A stretch of 64,000 nt of DNA from Streptomyces sp. NBC_01463. GTDB lineage: Bacteria; Actinomycetota; Actinomycetes; Streptomycetales; Streptomycetaceae. Positions within the stretch are counted from its first letter, which is position 1. Every line of letters begins with the position of its first letter. This document shows, piece by piece, positions 16,888 to 29,079 of this stretch. The stretch covers positions 8,246,001 through 8,310,000 of the forward strand of contig CP109468.1 in the NCBI GenBank assembly GCA_036227345.1, read 5' to 3'. The position numbers were made by a program, and so were the translations under genes. The notes beneath the pieces were generated by a model, which worked only from the letters and a program-made list of their open reading frames with translations, was not told the DNA's origin and searched no databases.

Positions 16888-17310
16888 TCAGGCCGAAGCG
16901 GGCGGGGCGATCTCGTCGATCAGGCGCTCGACGAGCGCCCTGATCCCGTCGCGCACGGTGCGCACGCCCTCGATGCCGAGGCCGGCCGGATCGTCCAGCT
17001 TCCAGTCGAGGTAGCGCTTGCCGGGAAAGACGGGACAGGCGTCGCCGCAGCCCATCGTGACGCACACGTCGGCCGCGCGGACCGCGTCGGCCGTCAGGAC
17101 CTTCGGGCTCTCGGCGGAGATGTCGATCCCGGCCTCGGCCATCGCCTCGACGGCCGCCGGGTTGACGCGGGCGCCCGGGTCGGACCCGGCGGAGCGGACC
17201 TCGACGCGGTCCCCGGCCAGATGGGTCAGCCAGGCAGCGGCCATCTGGGAGCGGCCCGCGTTGTGCACGCAGACGAACAGCACGGACGGCTTGCGGGCCG
17301 ACTCGGTCAT
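16888..17310 (-). CDS. arsC: Arsenate reductase, thioredoxin/mycoredoxin-coupled ArsC
   Basis: 140 residues with the low-molecular-weight phosphatase fold. The P-loop is CVHNAGRS with nucleophile Cys14. Cys83, Cys88 and Cys92 in DVCVTMGCGDACP provide the resolving thiols expected for arsenate reductases that form an intramolecular disulfide. It reduces arsenate to arsenite, which the adjacent Acr3-type pump exports. It is divergent from the first arsR, with a 106-base spacer carrying two copies of GTATCAGT. Confidence 0.92.
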   Translation of the reverse strand: MTESARKPSVLFVCVHNAGRSQMAAAWLTHLAGDRVEVRSAGSDPGARVNPAAVEAMAEAGIDISAESPKVLTADAVRAADVCVTMGCGDACPVFPGKRYLDWKLDDPAGLGIEGVRTVRDGIRALVERLIDEIAPPASA

Positions 17311-17382
17311 GGTGGTCGTTCTCCCTCTTCGCGGCGGGTGCGGCCGCCCCGGCGGACAGGCCCGAAAGGTCAGCCCCTGCTG

Positions 17383-17414
17383 GTATCAGTCTGCGGTGAT
17401 GTGACAGTATCAGT
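17383..17414. promoter_or_regulatory. Repeated GTATCAGT in arsC-arsR spacer
   Basis: GTATCAGT occurs at 17383-17390 and 17407-17414, 24 bases apart, in the spacer between divergent arsC and arsR. The second copy ends two bases before the arsR ATG, which lacks a Shine-Dalgarno and may be leaderless. Candidate ArsR-binding elements. Confidence 0.5.
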
Positions 17415-17416
17415 GC

Positions 17417-17725
17417 ATGCTGACTTCAGTCGACGCTGATCTGATGCGGGTGCTGAGCGACCCGCTCCGCCTCCGGATCGTGACCCTGCTGGCGCGCGAG
17501 ACGCTCTGCACGACGCACCTGGTCGAGGAGACCGGCGCCAGGCAGACCAACCTCTCCAACCACATGAAGGTCCTGCGGGAGGCCGGAGTGGTGGAGACCG
17601 AGCCCTGCGGCCGCTTCACCTACTACAAGCTGAAGCCCGAGATCCTGGCCGGGCTCTCGGAGCGGTTCGCCGCACTGGCCGACTCGGCCCGAAACGCTTC
17701 CGAGAACAAGAGGGCGTGCCCGTGA
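17417..17725 (+). CDS. arsR: ArsR-family repressor (first copy)
   Basis: 102 residues of winged-helix ArsR/SmtB type: LMRVLSDPLRLRIVTLLARETLCTTHL, then TNLSNHMKVLREAGVVE and the wing RFTYYKLKPE. The metal-site position reads LCTTHLV instead of the classical CVC, so it has only one Cys in the recognition-helix region (plus EPCGRF later). Arsenite binding may therefore differ from the second ArsR nearby. It overlaps the transporter gene by GTGA and would repress arsR-arsB and possibly divergent arsC. Confidence 0.88.
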   Translation: MLTSVDADLMRVLSDPLRLRIVTLLARETLCTTHLVEETGARQTNLSNHMKVLREAGVVETEPCGRFTYYKLKPEILAGLSERFAALADSARNASENKRACP

Positions 17726-18882
17726 CCTCCGCAGAGCCCGCCACCTCCCCCGCTCCGGTCGGCGGTGGCGACGACTCGGTCGTCCGGAAGCTCTCCACCC
17801 TCGACCGCTACCTCGCGGTGTGGATCCTGCTCGCCATGGCCGCCGGCCTGGGGCTGGGGCGGATGGTCTCCGGGATGAACGACGCGCTGGCGCGGACCGA
17901 GATCGGCGGCATCTCCCTGCCGATCGCGCTCGGCCTGCTGGTCATGATGTACCCGGTGCTGGCCAAGGTCCGCTACGACCGGCTCGACACCGTCACCGGC
18001 GACCGGAAGCTGATGGTGTCCTCGCTGGTCATCAACTGGGTCGTCGGGCCCGCCGTCATGTTCGCGCTGGCGTGGGTCTTCCTCCCGGACCTCCCCGAGT
18101 ACCGCACCGGCCTGATCGTCGTCGGCCTCGCCCGCTGCATCGCCATGGTCATCATCTGGAACGACCTCGCCTGCGGCGACCGCGAGGCCGCGGCCGTCCT
18201 CGTCGCGCTGAACTCCGTCTTCCAGGTGATCGCGTTCGGCGCGCTGGGCTGGTTCTACCTCGACCTGCTCCCGCGGTGGCTGGGCCTGGGGGACGGGCAG
18301 GGCCTCGACGTGCCCGTCTGGCACATCGCGCTCAACGTCGTCGTCTTCCTCGGCGTCCCGCTGCTCGCCGGCTTCCTCACCCGCCGCATCGGCGAGCGGA
18401 GGATGGGCCGCGGACCGTACGAGGCCAGGTTCCTGCCGAGGATCGGCCCCTGGGCGCTGTACGGACTGCTCTTCACGATCGTCGTCCTCTTCGCACTCCA
18501 GGGGAGGACGATCACCTCGCGGCCGCTCGACGTCGTACGCATCGCAGCGCCCCTGCTCGTGTACTTCGCGATCATGTTCTTCGGTACGTTCCTGCTCGGC
18601 AAGGCGCTCGGGCTGGCCTACGACCGCACCGCGACGCTGGCGTTCACGGCGGCGGGCAACAACTTCGAGCTCGCCATCGCCGTGGCCGTCGCCACCTTCG
18701 GCGTCACCTCCGGCCAGGCGCTGTCAGGTGTCGTCGGCCCGCTGATCGAGGTCCCCGTCCTGATCGGGCTGGTGTACGTCGCGCTGGCCTGGCGGAAGAG
18801 GTTCACATCGGTGCACACGGCTCAGGTGCGCACGTCGAGCAGGGCGGACATCCCCGCCACGACGGACGGCGCGACCTTGTAG
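17722..18882 (+). CDS. arsB: Arsenite efflux permease, Acr3 type
   Basis: About 386 residues, ten membrane helices. Family segments include LPIALGLLVMMYPVLAKVRY, GLARCIAMVIIWNDLACGD with the essential Cys, and FTAAGNNFELAIAVAVATFG with the AAGNNFELA motif. It exports arsenite. GTG 17722 overlaps the arsR stop and has AAGAGGG at good spacing. The last ~25 residues are hydrophilic and their coding sequence runs 61 bases into the 3' end of the convergent second arsR, so the tail is probably not functional. Confidence 0.93.
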   Translation: MTSAEPATSPAPVGGGDDSVVRKLSTLDRYLAVWILLAMAAGLGLGRMVSGMNDALARTEIGGISLPIALGLLVMMYPVLAKVRYDRLDTVTGDRKLMVSSLVINWVVGPAVMFALAWVFLPDLPEYRTGLIVVGLARCIAMVIIWNDLACGDREAAAVLVALNSVFQVIAFGALGWFYLDLLPRWLGLGDGQGLDVPVWHIALNVVVFLGVPLLAGFLTRRIGERRMGRGPYEARFLPRIGPWALYGLLFTIVVLFALQGRTITSRPLDVVRIAAPLLVYFAIMFFGTFLLGKALGLAYDRTATLAFTAAGNNFELAIAVAVATFGVTSGQALSGVVGPLIEVPVLIGLVYVALAWRKRFTSVHTAQVRTSSRADIPATTDGATL

Positions 18883-19187
18883 TAGACCCAGGTCCCGCGC
18901 CGCTCCGAGGTCAGCAGGCCGGCCTCGCGCAGCTTCTTCAGGTGGTGGGACACGGTCGGCTGGGAGACGCCGACGTCGGAGATGTCGCACACGCACGCCT
19001 CGCCGCCCGGATGCGAGGCGACCTTGGAGAACAGGCGCAGCCGCACCGGGTCGGACAGCGCCCTGAACATCGCGGCCATCTTCTCCGCGTCCCCCTGCGA
19101 CAGCTCTCCAGCGGTGATCGGCGGGCAGCACGGCACCACGGCATCCGCGTCCAGGACCGGCAACCGCACGAGCTCTGACTTCGACAT
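18822..19187 (-). CDS. arsR: ArsR-family arsenite-sensing repressor (second copy)
   Basis: 121 residues with winged helix MFRALSDPVRLRLFSKVAS, recognition helix SQPTVSHHLKKLREAGLL and wing RRGTWVYYKVAP. The metal site EACVCDIS holds the Cys-x-Cys pair of classical ArsR, and a CCPP lies in the N-terminal tail. A TTGGCA-N18-CAACAT promoter ends six bases before the ATG, which has no ribosome site, so the message is probably leaderless. It is divergent from the ArsO-like gene and its 3' end overlaps arsB tail to tail. Confidence 0.92.
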   Translation of the reverse strand: MSKSELVRLPVLDADAVVPCCPPITAGELSQGDAEKMAAMFRALSDPVRLRLFSKVASHPGGEACVCDISDVGVSQPTVSHHLKKLREAGLLTSERRGTWVYYKVAPSVVAGMSALLDVRT

Positions 19188-19188
19188 G

Positions 19189-19239
19189 TGTCTATGTTGA
19201 CACTCATCGATGCCGAGTGCCAAGCTTCTTATATAGACA
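19189..19239. promoter_or_regulatory. Divergent arsR-arsO promoter with ATAGACA sites
   Basis: ATAGACA occurs at 19233-19239 and, inverted, at 19189-19195, and ATCGAT is repeated at 19206 and 19239. The arsR promoter on the minus strand reads TTGGCA-N18-CAACAT (19223-19194). The paired sites flank the region from which both arsR and the flavoprotein gene must be transcribed. Confidence 0.55.
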
Positions 19240-19292
19240 TCGATCGAAACAGCGACCGTGTGGGGTCGCCCGTTCCGGAGGACATCACTGTC

Positions 19293-20600
19293 ATGACCAC
19301 CACTGCAGACCTTCCGGTCGTCGTCATCGGCGCCGGCCCCGCCGGGCTTGCCGCAGCCGCCCACCTCGTCGGGCGCGGCATCGAGCCCCTGGTCCTGGAG
19401 GCCGGGCCCACGGCCGCGACCGCGGTGCGAGGCTGGTCGCACGTGCGGCTGTTCTCGACCTGGAGCGAGCTGACGGACCCGGCCGCCGAGAAGCTCCTGG
19501 CGCCCGCCGGCTGGGTCCGGCCCGCCGCGGACACCTACCCCACCGGCGGGGAGTGGGCCGGGGGCTACCTCCAGCCGCTCGCCGACGTCCTCGGCGCCCG
19601 GGTCCGCTACGGCACGACGGTCACCGGCGTCTCCCGCCTCGGCCGGGACCGGATCGTCGACGCGGACCGCGAGCGGCAGCCCTTCACCCTCCGCGTCACG
19701 CGCGCCGACGGCACCGAGGAGCGCATCCTCGCCCGTGCGGTGATCGACGCGTCCGGCACCTGGTCCACCCCGGCCCCGATCGGCGCCGACGGCCTCCCCG
19801 CCCTCGGCGAACGCGCCGCCTCTGCCCGCATCTCCTACCGTGTCCCGGACCTCGCCGACCCGGCCGTCCGCGCCCGGTACGCCGGGAAGCGGACCGCCGT
19901 CATCGGCTCAGGAGCCTCCGCCTTCACGGCCCTGGCCACCCTCGCCGGCCTCGCGAAGGACGAGCCCGGCACCCACTCGGTGTGGATCCTCCGCCGCGGC
20001 ATCAGCGGCTCCACCTTCGGCGGCGGAAGCGCCGACCAGCTTCCCGCGCGCGGCGCGCTGGGGCTGGCCGCCAAGGCCGCCGTCGACGACGGGTACGCCG
20101 ACGCCGTCACCGGATTCCGCACCGAGGCCGTCGAGCCCGCCGACGGCGGCCGGCTGGCCCTCGTCGGTGAGGACGGCAGGCGCCTCGACCCGGTCGACGA
20201 GCTCATCGTCCTGACCGGTCTGCGCCCCGACCTGTCCTTCCTGTCCGAACTCCGCCTCGCCCTGGACGAACGCCTCCAGGCGCCGGTGGAGCTCGCCCCG
20301 CTCATCGACCCGAACCAGCACTCCTGCGGCACCGTCTACCCGCACGGCCACCGCGAGCTGTCCCACCCCGAGCAGGGCCTGTACCTCGTCGGCATGAAGT
20401 CCTACGGCCGTGCCCCGACCTTCCTCGCCATGACCGGCTACGAACAGGTCCGCTCGGTCACCGCCGCCCTCGCCGGCGACACCGACGCGGCCGACCGCGT
20501 CGAACTCACCCTCCCGGAGACCGGGGTCTGCGGCGGCGCCGGACTCTTCGACGACCCGGCCGCCGGGCAGGACGGGGCCGGAGGCTGCTGCGGAACCTGA
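19293..20600 (+). CDS. FAD-dependent oxidoreductase, ArsO-like
   Basis: 435 residues. FAD-binding GAGPAGLAAAAHL at the N-terminus and a second dinucleotide motif GSGASAFTALATLAG near residue 210 mark a flavin monooxygenase-type two-dinucleotide enzyme. VDELIVLTGLRPDL is the family's late motif. The C-terminus is Gly/Cys-rich and ends GGCCGT, a vicinal Cys pair suited to arsenite or disulfide chemistry. Its place beside an arsenite-responsive arsR agrees with the ArsO proteins of actinobacterial ars operons, of uncertain reaction. ATG 19293 follows CGGAGGAC. Confidence 0.82.
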   Translation: MTTTADLPVVVIGAGPAGLAAAAHLVGRGIEPLVLEAGPTAATAVRGWSHVRLFSTWSELTDPAAEKLLAPAGWVRPAADTYPTGGEWAGGYLQPLADVLGARVRYGTTVTGVSRLGRDRIVDADRERQPFTLRVTRADGTEERILARAVIDASGTWSTPAPIGADGLPALGERAASARISYRVPDLADPAVRARYAGKRTAVIGSGASAFTALATLAGLAKDEPGTHSVWILRRGISGSTFGGGSADQLPARGALGLAAKAAVDDGYADAVTGFRTEAVEPADGGRLALVGEDGRRLDPVDELIVLTGLRPDLSFLSELRLALDERLQAPVELAPLIDPNQHSCGTVYPHGHRELSHPEQGLYLVGMKSYGRAPTFLAMTGYEQVRSVTAALAGDTDAADRVELTLPETGVCGGAGLFDDPAAGQDGAGGCCGT

Positions 20601-20623
20601 CCCGCCCCGGGGAAGGGGTCCGG

Positions 20624-21019
20624 TCAGACGCGGTCGATGTGGACGCTGGTCGACTTCACCCGGGCGGTCGCCTGCATGCCGACCTCAAGGCCCAGCTCCT
20701 CGACGGCCTCCCGGGTCAGCAGCGAGACCAGCCGGTGCGGGCCGGCCTGGATCTCCACCTGCGCCGCCACGTCCCCGAGCTTGACGGCGGTGACGATGCC
20801 CGCGAAGGCGTTGCGGGCGGAGGTGTACGAGGTGTCCTCCTCGCCGGGCTCGTTCTGCGCCACCTCGACGCAGAACGCGGCGAGATCGCGGCCGTCGATG
20901 AGCCGGCGCCCGCCCTCCTCGCGATGGGTGGCGACGCGCCCGGCGTCCGCCCAGCGGCGTGCGGTGTCCGGGCTGACGCCCAGCAGACGGGCGGCCTGAC
21001 CGACGGTGTAGGACTGCAT
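20624..21019 (-). CDS. HTH (MerR-like) regulator with TOBE molybdate-binding domain
   Basis: 131 residues. Residues 1-55 are a BldC/excisionase-like helix-turn-helix (YTVGQAARLLGVSPDTARRWADAGR, then a wing with RRLIDGRDL). The C-terminal ~68 residues are a TOBE/Mop domain (SARNAFAGIVTAVKLGDVAAQVEI and MQATARVKSTSVHI). Such proteins sense molybdate or another oxyanion, yet no modABC transporter is adjacent. Two GCATATGC palindromes, one covering the start codon, suggest autoregulation. It is divergent from an MFS exporter. Confidence 0.85.
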   Translation of the reverse strand: MQSYTVGQAARLLGVSPDTARRWADAGRVATHREEGGRRLIDGRDLAAFCVEVAQNEPGEEDTSYTSARNAFAGIVTAVKLGDVAAQVEIQAGPHRLVSLLTREAVEELGLEVGMQATARVKSTSVHIDRV

Positions 21020-21054
21020 ATGCCGCACCTTAAAGGCTCGCAGGTCGCATATGC
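21016..21054. promoter_or_regulatory. Two GCATATGC palindromes at TOBE-regulator promoter
   Basis: Perfect 8-base palindromes at 21016-21023 and 21047-21054 are spaced 31 bases apart (three helical turns). The first contains the regulator's ATG. In GC-rich DNA such A/T-centred pairs on the same helical face suggest cooperative binding. Confidence 0.55.
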
Positions 21055-21162
21055 AAACATTTTCTCGATAATGCTTGGTGTATGCCATGGGTGACTGATG
21101 CCGGTGGGCCGGGTGGCCCTGTCGGGATGAGGAATCGGGGCGTGCGCCCTAGGGTGCGAGCC

Positions 21163-22676
<1,514 letters not shown>

Positions 22677-22680
<4 letters not shown>

Positions 22681-23708
22681 ACGACCCCGACGGCACCGCC
22701 CAGGACGGCAACAGCGCGTACGGGCACAAGCCCTTCAAACGGTCCCGGAGCCACTTCGCCGACCGGATCACCGCCGACGGCCGCGACGGCTGGCCCGTCG
22801 AGGCGGACCGCTACCGCCTCGTCGTCAGCCGCGCCTGCCCCTGGGCGAGCCGGGCCCTGGTCTCCCGCAGACTGCTCGGCCTGGAGAGCGCCCTCTCGCT
22901 CGCCGTCGCCGACCCGCTGCAGGACGACCGCAGCTGGCGCTTCACCCTGGACCCGGACGGCCGCGACCCGGTGCTCGGCATCCACTACCTGAGCGAGGCG
23001 TACGACGCGCGGGAGGAGGGCTACCCGGGCGGCGTCAGCGTCCCGGCGGTCGTCGACGTACCCAGCGGCCGCCTCGTCACCAACGACTACCAGCAGATCA
23101 CCCTGGACCTCGCCACCGAATGGACCGCGCTGCACCGCCCCGGGGCACCCGACCTCTACCCGGAGCCGCTGCGCGAGGAGATCGACGAGGTCATGGAAGG
23201 GATCTACCGGGACGTCAACAACGGCGTCTACCGGGCGGGGTTCGCGGACGGCCAGGCGACGTACGAAGACGCCTACGAGACGCTCTTCCGCCGGCTCGAC
23301 CTGGTGGCGGACCGGCTCGCGGACCGGCGGTACCTGGTCGGCGACACGATCACCGAGGCCGACATCCGGCTCTTCACCACGCTGGTGCGCTTCGACGCCG
23401 TCTACCACGGCCACTTCAAGTGCAACCGCTCGAAACTGGCCGAGGACCCGGTGCTGTGGGCCTACACCAGGGACCTCTACCAGACCCCCGGCTTCGGCGA
23501 CACCGTCGACTTCCACCACATCAAGCAGCACTACTACCGGGTCCACACGGGCATCAACCCCACCGGCATCGTGCCCGTCGGACCCGATCCGTCGGGGTGG
23601 CTCACCCCGCACCACCGGGAGCAGCTGGGCGGCCGGCCGTTCGGTGACGGCACCCCGCCGGGACCCGTGCCGGCGGACGAGGCGGTACCCCCGCGGCACC
23701 GGCCCTGA
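22677..23708 (+). CDS. Glutathionyl-hydroquinone-reductase-like (GST Omega/Xi) protein
   Basis: 343 residues. The thioredoxin-fold N-domain has the SRACPWASRA motif with catalytic Cys54; the family segment GVSVPAVVD and VTNDY(Q/E) follow, and the helical C-domain has the YEDAYETLFRRLDLVADRLADRRYLVGDTITEADIRLF region. Such enzymes reduce thiol conjugates of hydroquinones. Actinomycetes use mycothiol in place of glutathione, so the natural thiol partner is unsure. Overlap with the MFS pump gene implies joint detoxification. Confidence 0.9.
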
Positions 23709-23715
23709 GCCGCCG

Positions 23716-26599
<2,884 letters not shown>

Positions 26600-26664
26600 G
26601 CTGAGTCACGCGGGCGGCGCGGGGGACCAGTGCCCCTGACCCGCCCATGGGACCGGTGACCCGT

Positions 26665-26700
26665 TCCGCCCCGGCCGACGTTCCGTCGAGCCGGGGCGGA
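26665..26700 (+). terminator. Terminator after icd
   Basis: TCCGCCCCGGC pairs with GCCGGGGCGGA, and inside them CGACG pairs with CGTCG around a TTC loop with one bulged A. The 16-bp stem lies 66 bases after the icd stop and separates it from ctaD. Confidence 0.75.
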
Positions 26701-26839
26701 GCTGTTTGCGGGACCCCCTGACGGGTGAATGTCGCGCCACGGCGGGCGCAGGGCCACGCACCGGGCTCCCACGGCTGGTTTGCTGCATCCGGCCGGGTGC
26801 GCGGTCCACCCGGCGGAGGACTACCGAAGGAGCGTCCCA

Positions 26840-28570
26840 GTGACGACGACTGGCACGGCAGGGCCGACGGACGAGGACGAGTCGTACGCCAACGAACTCC
26901 CGGTGCGCAGCAAACAGCCGGGCAACGTCGTCATCACGTGGATGACCACCACCGACCACAAGACGATCGGTTCGCTGTACCTGGTCACCTCGTTCGCGTT
27001 CTTCGTCATCGGCGGGCTGCTCGCGCTCTTCATGCGGGCAGAACTGGCCCGCCCCGGGATGCAGATCATGTCGAGCGAGCAGTTCAACCAGGCGTTCACG
27101 ATCCACGGCACGATCATGCTGCTGATGTTTGCGACGCCGCTGTTCGCCGGGTTCACCAACTGGATCATGCCGCTGCAGATCGGCGCGCCCGATGTGGCGT
27201 TCCCGCGGCTGAACATGTTCGCGTACTGGCTCTACCTCTTCGGCTCGATCCTCGTGGTGGCCGGCTTCCTCACGCCGAACGGTGCGGCCGACTTCGGCTG
27301 GTTCGCCTACTCCCCGCTGACGGACGCCGTCCGCTCGCCGGGCGTCGGCGGAGACATGTGGATCATGGGTCTGGCCTTCTCCGGCTTCGGCACGATCCTC
27401 GGCTCGGTCAACTTCATCACCACGATCATCTGCATGCGCGCCCCCGGCATGACGATGTTCCGCATGCCGATCTTCGTCTGGAACGTCCTGCTGACCGGTG
27501 TGCTGGTCCTGCTGGCCTTCCCGGTGCTCGCGGCGGCACTCCTGGCGCTGGAGGCGGACCGCAAGTTCGGCGCCCACGTCTTCGACGCGGCCAACGGCGG
27601 CGCGCTGCTCTGGCAGCACCTCTTCTGGTTCTTCGGCCATCCGGAGGTGTACATCATCGCGCTCCCGTTCTTCGGGATCGTCAGCGAGATCATCCCCGTC
27701 TTCAGCCGTAAGCCGATCTTCGGCTACATCGGCCTGGTGGCCGCGACGATCTCCATCGCCGGTCTGTCCGTGACCGTGTGGGCGCACCACATGTACGTCA
27801 CCGGAGGCGTGCTGCTGCCGTTCTTCTCGTTCATGACGTTCCTCATCGCGGTGCCCACCGGGGTGAAGTTCTTCAACTGGATCGGCACGATGTGGAGGGG
27901 ATCGCTGTCCTTCGAGACACCGATGCTCTGGTCCATCGGCTTCCTCGTCACGTTCCTCTTCGGCGGTCTGACCGGGGTCATCCTGGCGTCTCCGCCGATG
28001 GACTTCCACGTCTCGGACTCGTACTTCGTGGTCGCGCACTTCCACTACGTCGTCTTCGGCACCGTGGTGTTCGCGATGTTCGCCGGATTCCACTTCTGGT
28101 GGCCGAAGTTCACCGGCAAGATGCTCGACGAGCGGCTCGGCAAACTGACTTTCTGGACGCTGTTCGTCGGCTTCCACGGCACGTTCCTGGTGCAGCACTG
28201 GCTCGGCGCCGAGGGAATGCCGCGCCGGTACGCCGACTACCTGGCCGCCGACGGCTTCACCGCGCTGAACACGATCTCGACGATCTCCTCGTTCCTGCTC
28301 GGCCTGTCGATCCTGCCGTTCCTCTACAACGTGTGGAAGACCGCCAAGTACGGCGAGAAGATCGAGGTCGACGACCCGTGGGGCTACGGCCGCTCGCTGG
28401 AGTGGGCGACGTCCTGCCCGCCGCCGCGGCACAACTTCCTCACCCTGCCGCGGATCCGTTCCGAATCCCCGGCGTTCGACCTGCACCACCCCGACGTACG
28501 CGAGCTCGACGAGGCCGCCAACCGCGGCGACCAATCGGTGACGGTGGCGCCGGGGGACCGGCAGGCGTGA
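26840..28570 (+). CDS. ctaD: Cytochrome c oxidase subunit I (aa3-type, CtaD)
   Basis: 576 residues, twelve membrane helices. Heme and copper ligands are visible: HGTIMLLMF for low-spin heme, [20 protein letters not shown] with the His-Tyr pair, HHMYVTG for CuB and HFHYVVFG for both hemes. GTG 26840 follows GAAGGAG at seven bases. No ctaC, ctaE or qcrCAB gene lies nearby, so this is a stand-alone or second copy. The stop is followed by a small membrane-protein gene and NDH-2. Confidence 0.95.
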   Translation: MTTTGTAGPTDEDESYANELPVRSKQPGNVVITWMTTTDHKTIGSLYLVTSFAFFVIGGLLALFMRAELARPGMQIMSSEQFNQAFTIHGTIMLLMFATPLFAGFTNWIMPLQIGAPDVAFPRLNMFAYWLYLFGSILVVAGFLTPNGAADFGWFAYSPLTDAVRSPGVGGDMWIMGLAFSGFGTILGSVNFITTIICMRAPGMTMFRMPIFVWNVLLTGVLVLLAFPVLAAALLALEADRKFGAHVFDAANGGALLWQHLFWFFGHPEVYIIALPFFGIVSEIIPVFSRKPIFGYIGLVAATISIAGLSVTVWAHHMYVTGGVLLPFFSFMTFLIAVPTGVKFFNWIGTMWRGSLSFETPMLWSIGFLVTFLFGGLTGVILASPPMDFHVSDSYFVVAHFHYVVFGTVVFAMFAGFHFWWPKFTGKMLDERLGKLTFWTLFVGFHGTFLVQHWLGAEGMPRRYADYLAADGFTALNTISTISSFLLGLSILPFLYNVWKTAKYGEKIEVDDPWGYGRSLEWATSCPPPRHNFLTLPRIRSESPAFDLHHPDVRELDEAANRGDQSVTVAPGDRQA

Positions 28571-28599
28571 ACAGGACGGCAGGGGGAGAGGAGAGACGC

Positions 28600-28947
28600 G
28601 TGGGGTCCTATTCCGACAAGGAGGCCGCCCGCGGCCTGGCCCGGATGGAGGGCTACCTGCTGTGGAGCGCCGAGGTCGAGCAGGCGCGCCGGCTCGCCCG
28701 CCGCTTCACCGACGAGCTGCCCTGGCTCACGACGGCCCAGCGCGAGGACGTCGAGCGGGTCTACGCGGCCGACCGGGCAGCGGCCTCGCGGGCCATGCTG
28801 ATGCGTGTCTCGGCGCGCGCCACCGAACTACGCGGCGAGTACAGCGAGCGCTACCGCAGGCTCAGGGCGCGCTGCGTCGCCGCCGCGGTCGTCTGCGCGG
28901 GCACGGCGGGCGGCGCCTGCACCGTGGTGACATACCTGGCCAGATGA
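28600..28947 (+). CDS. Small protein with C-terminal membrane helix, linked to ctaD
   Basis: 115 residues. A helical, charged body (ARMEGYLLWSAEVEQARRLARRF, then RAAASRAMLMRVSARATELRGEY) ends in one hydrophobic helix (CVAAAVVCAGTAGGACTVVTY). The GTG at 28600 has a very strong GGAGAGGAGAG upstream; an earlier GTG at 28567 overlaps the ctaD stop and is the alternative. No known domain. Position directly after ctaD suggests an accessory factor for the oxidase, which is inference. Confidence 0.7.
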   Translation: MGSYSDKEAARGLARMEGYLLWSAEVEQARRLARRFTDELPWLTTAQREDVERVYAADRAAASRAMLMRVSARATELRGEYSERYRRLRARCVAAAVVCAGTAGGACTVVTYLAR

Positions 28948-29079
28948 CCCGGTGAGATCGTCCGTTCTGCCGCCCCAGCAGGCGAACCCGCGCCCCTCTC
29001 GTAAAGATGAGAGGTGACGGGCGCGTGTGACGGGGCAGGCGAACGGACGACCGTCCAGACCCGAGAAGGGACGAACACT

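Noticed and set aside
14714..17065. A 783-codon open frame on the minus strand across the MFS, DUF1697 and arsC genes
   Set aside because: It lies antisense to genes with clear motifs and has Arg/Gly/Asp/His-rich low-complexity content, the usual shadow of G/C-biased third positions.
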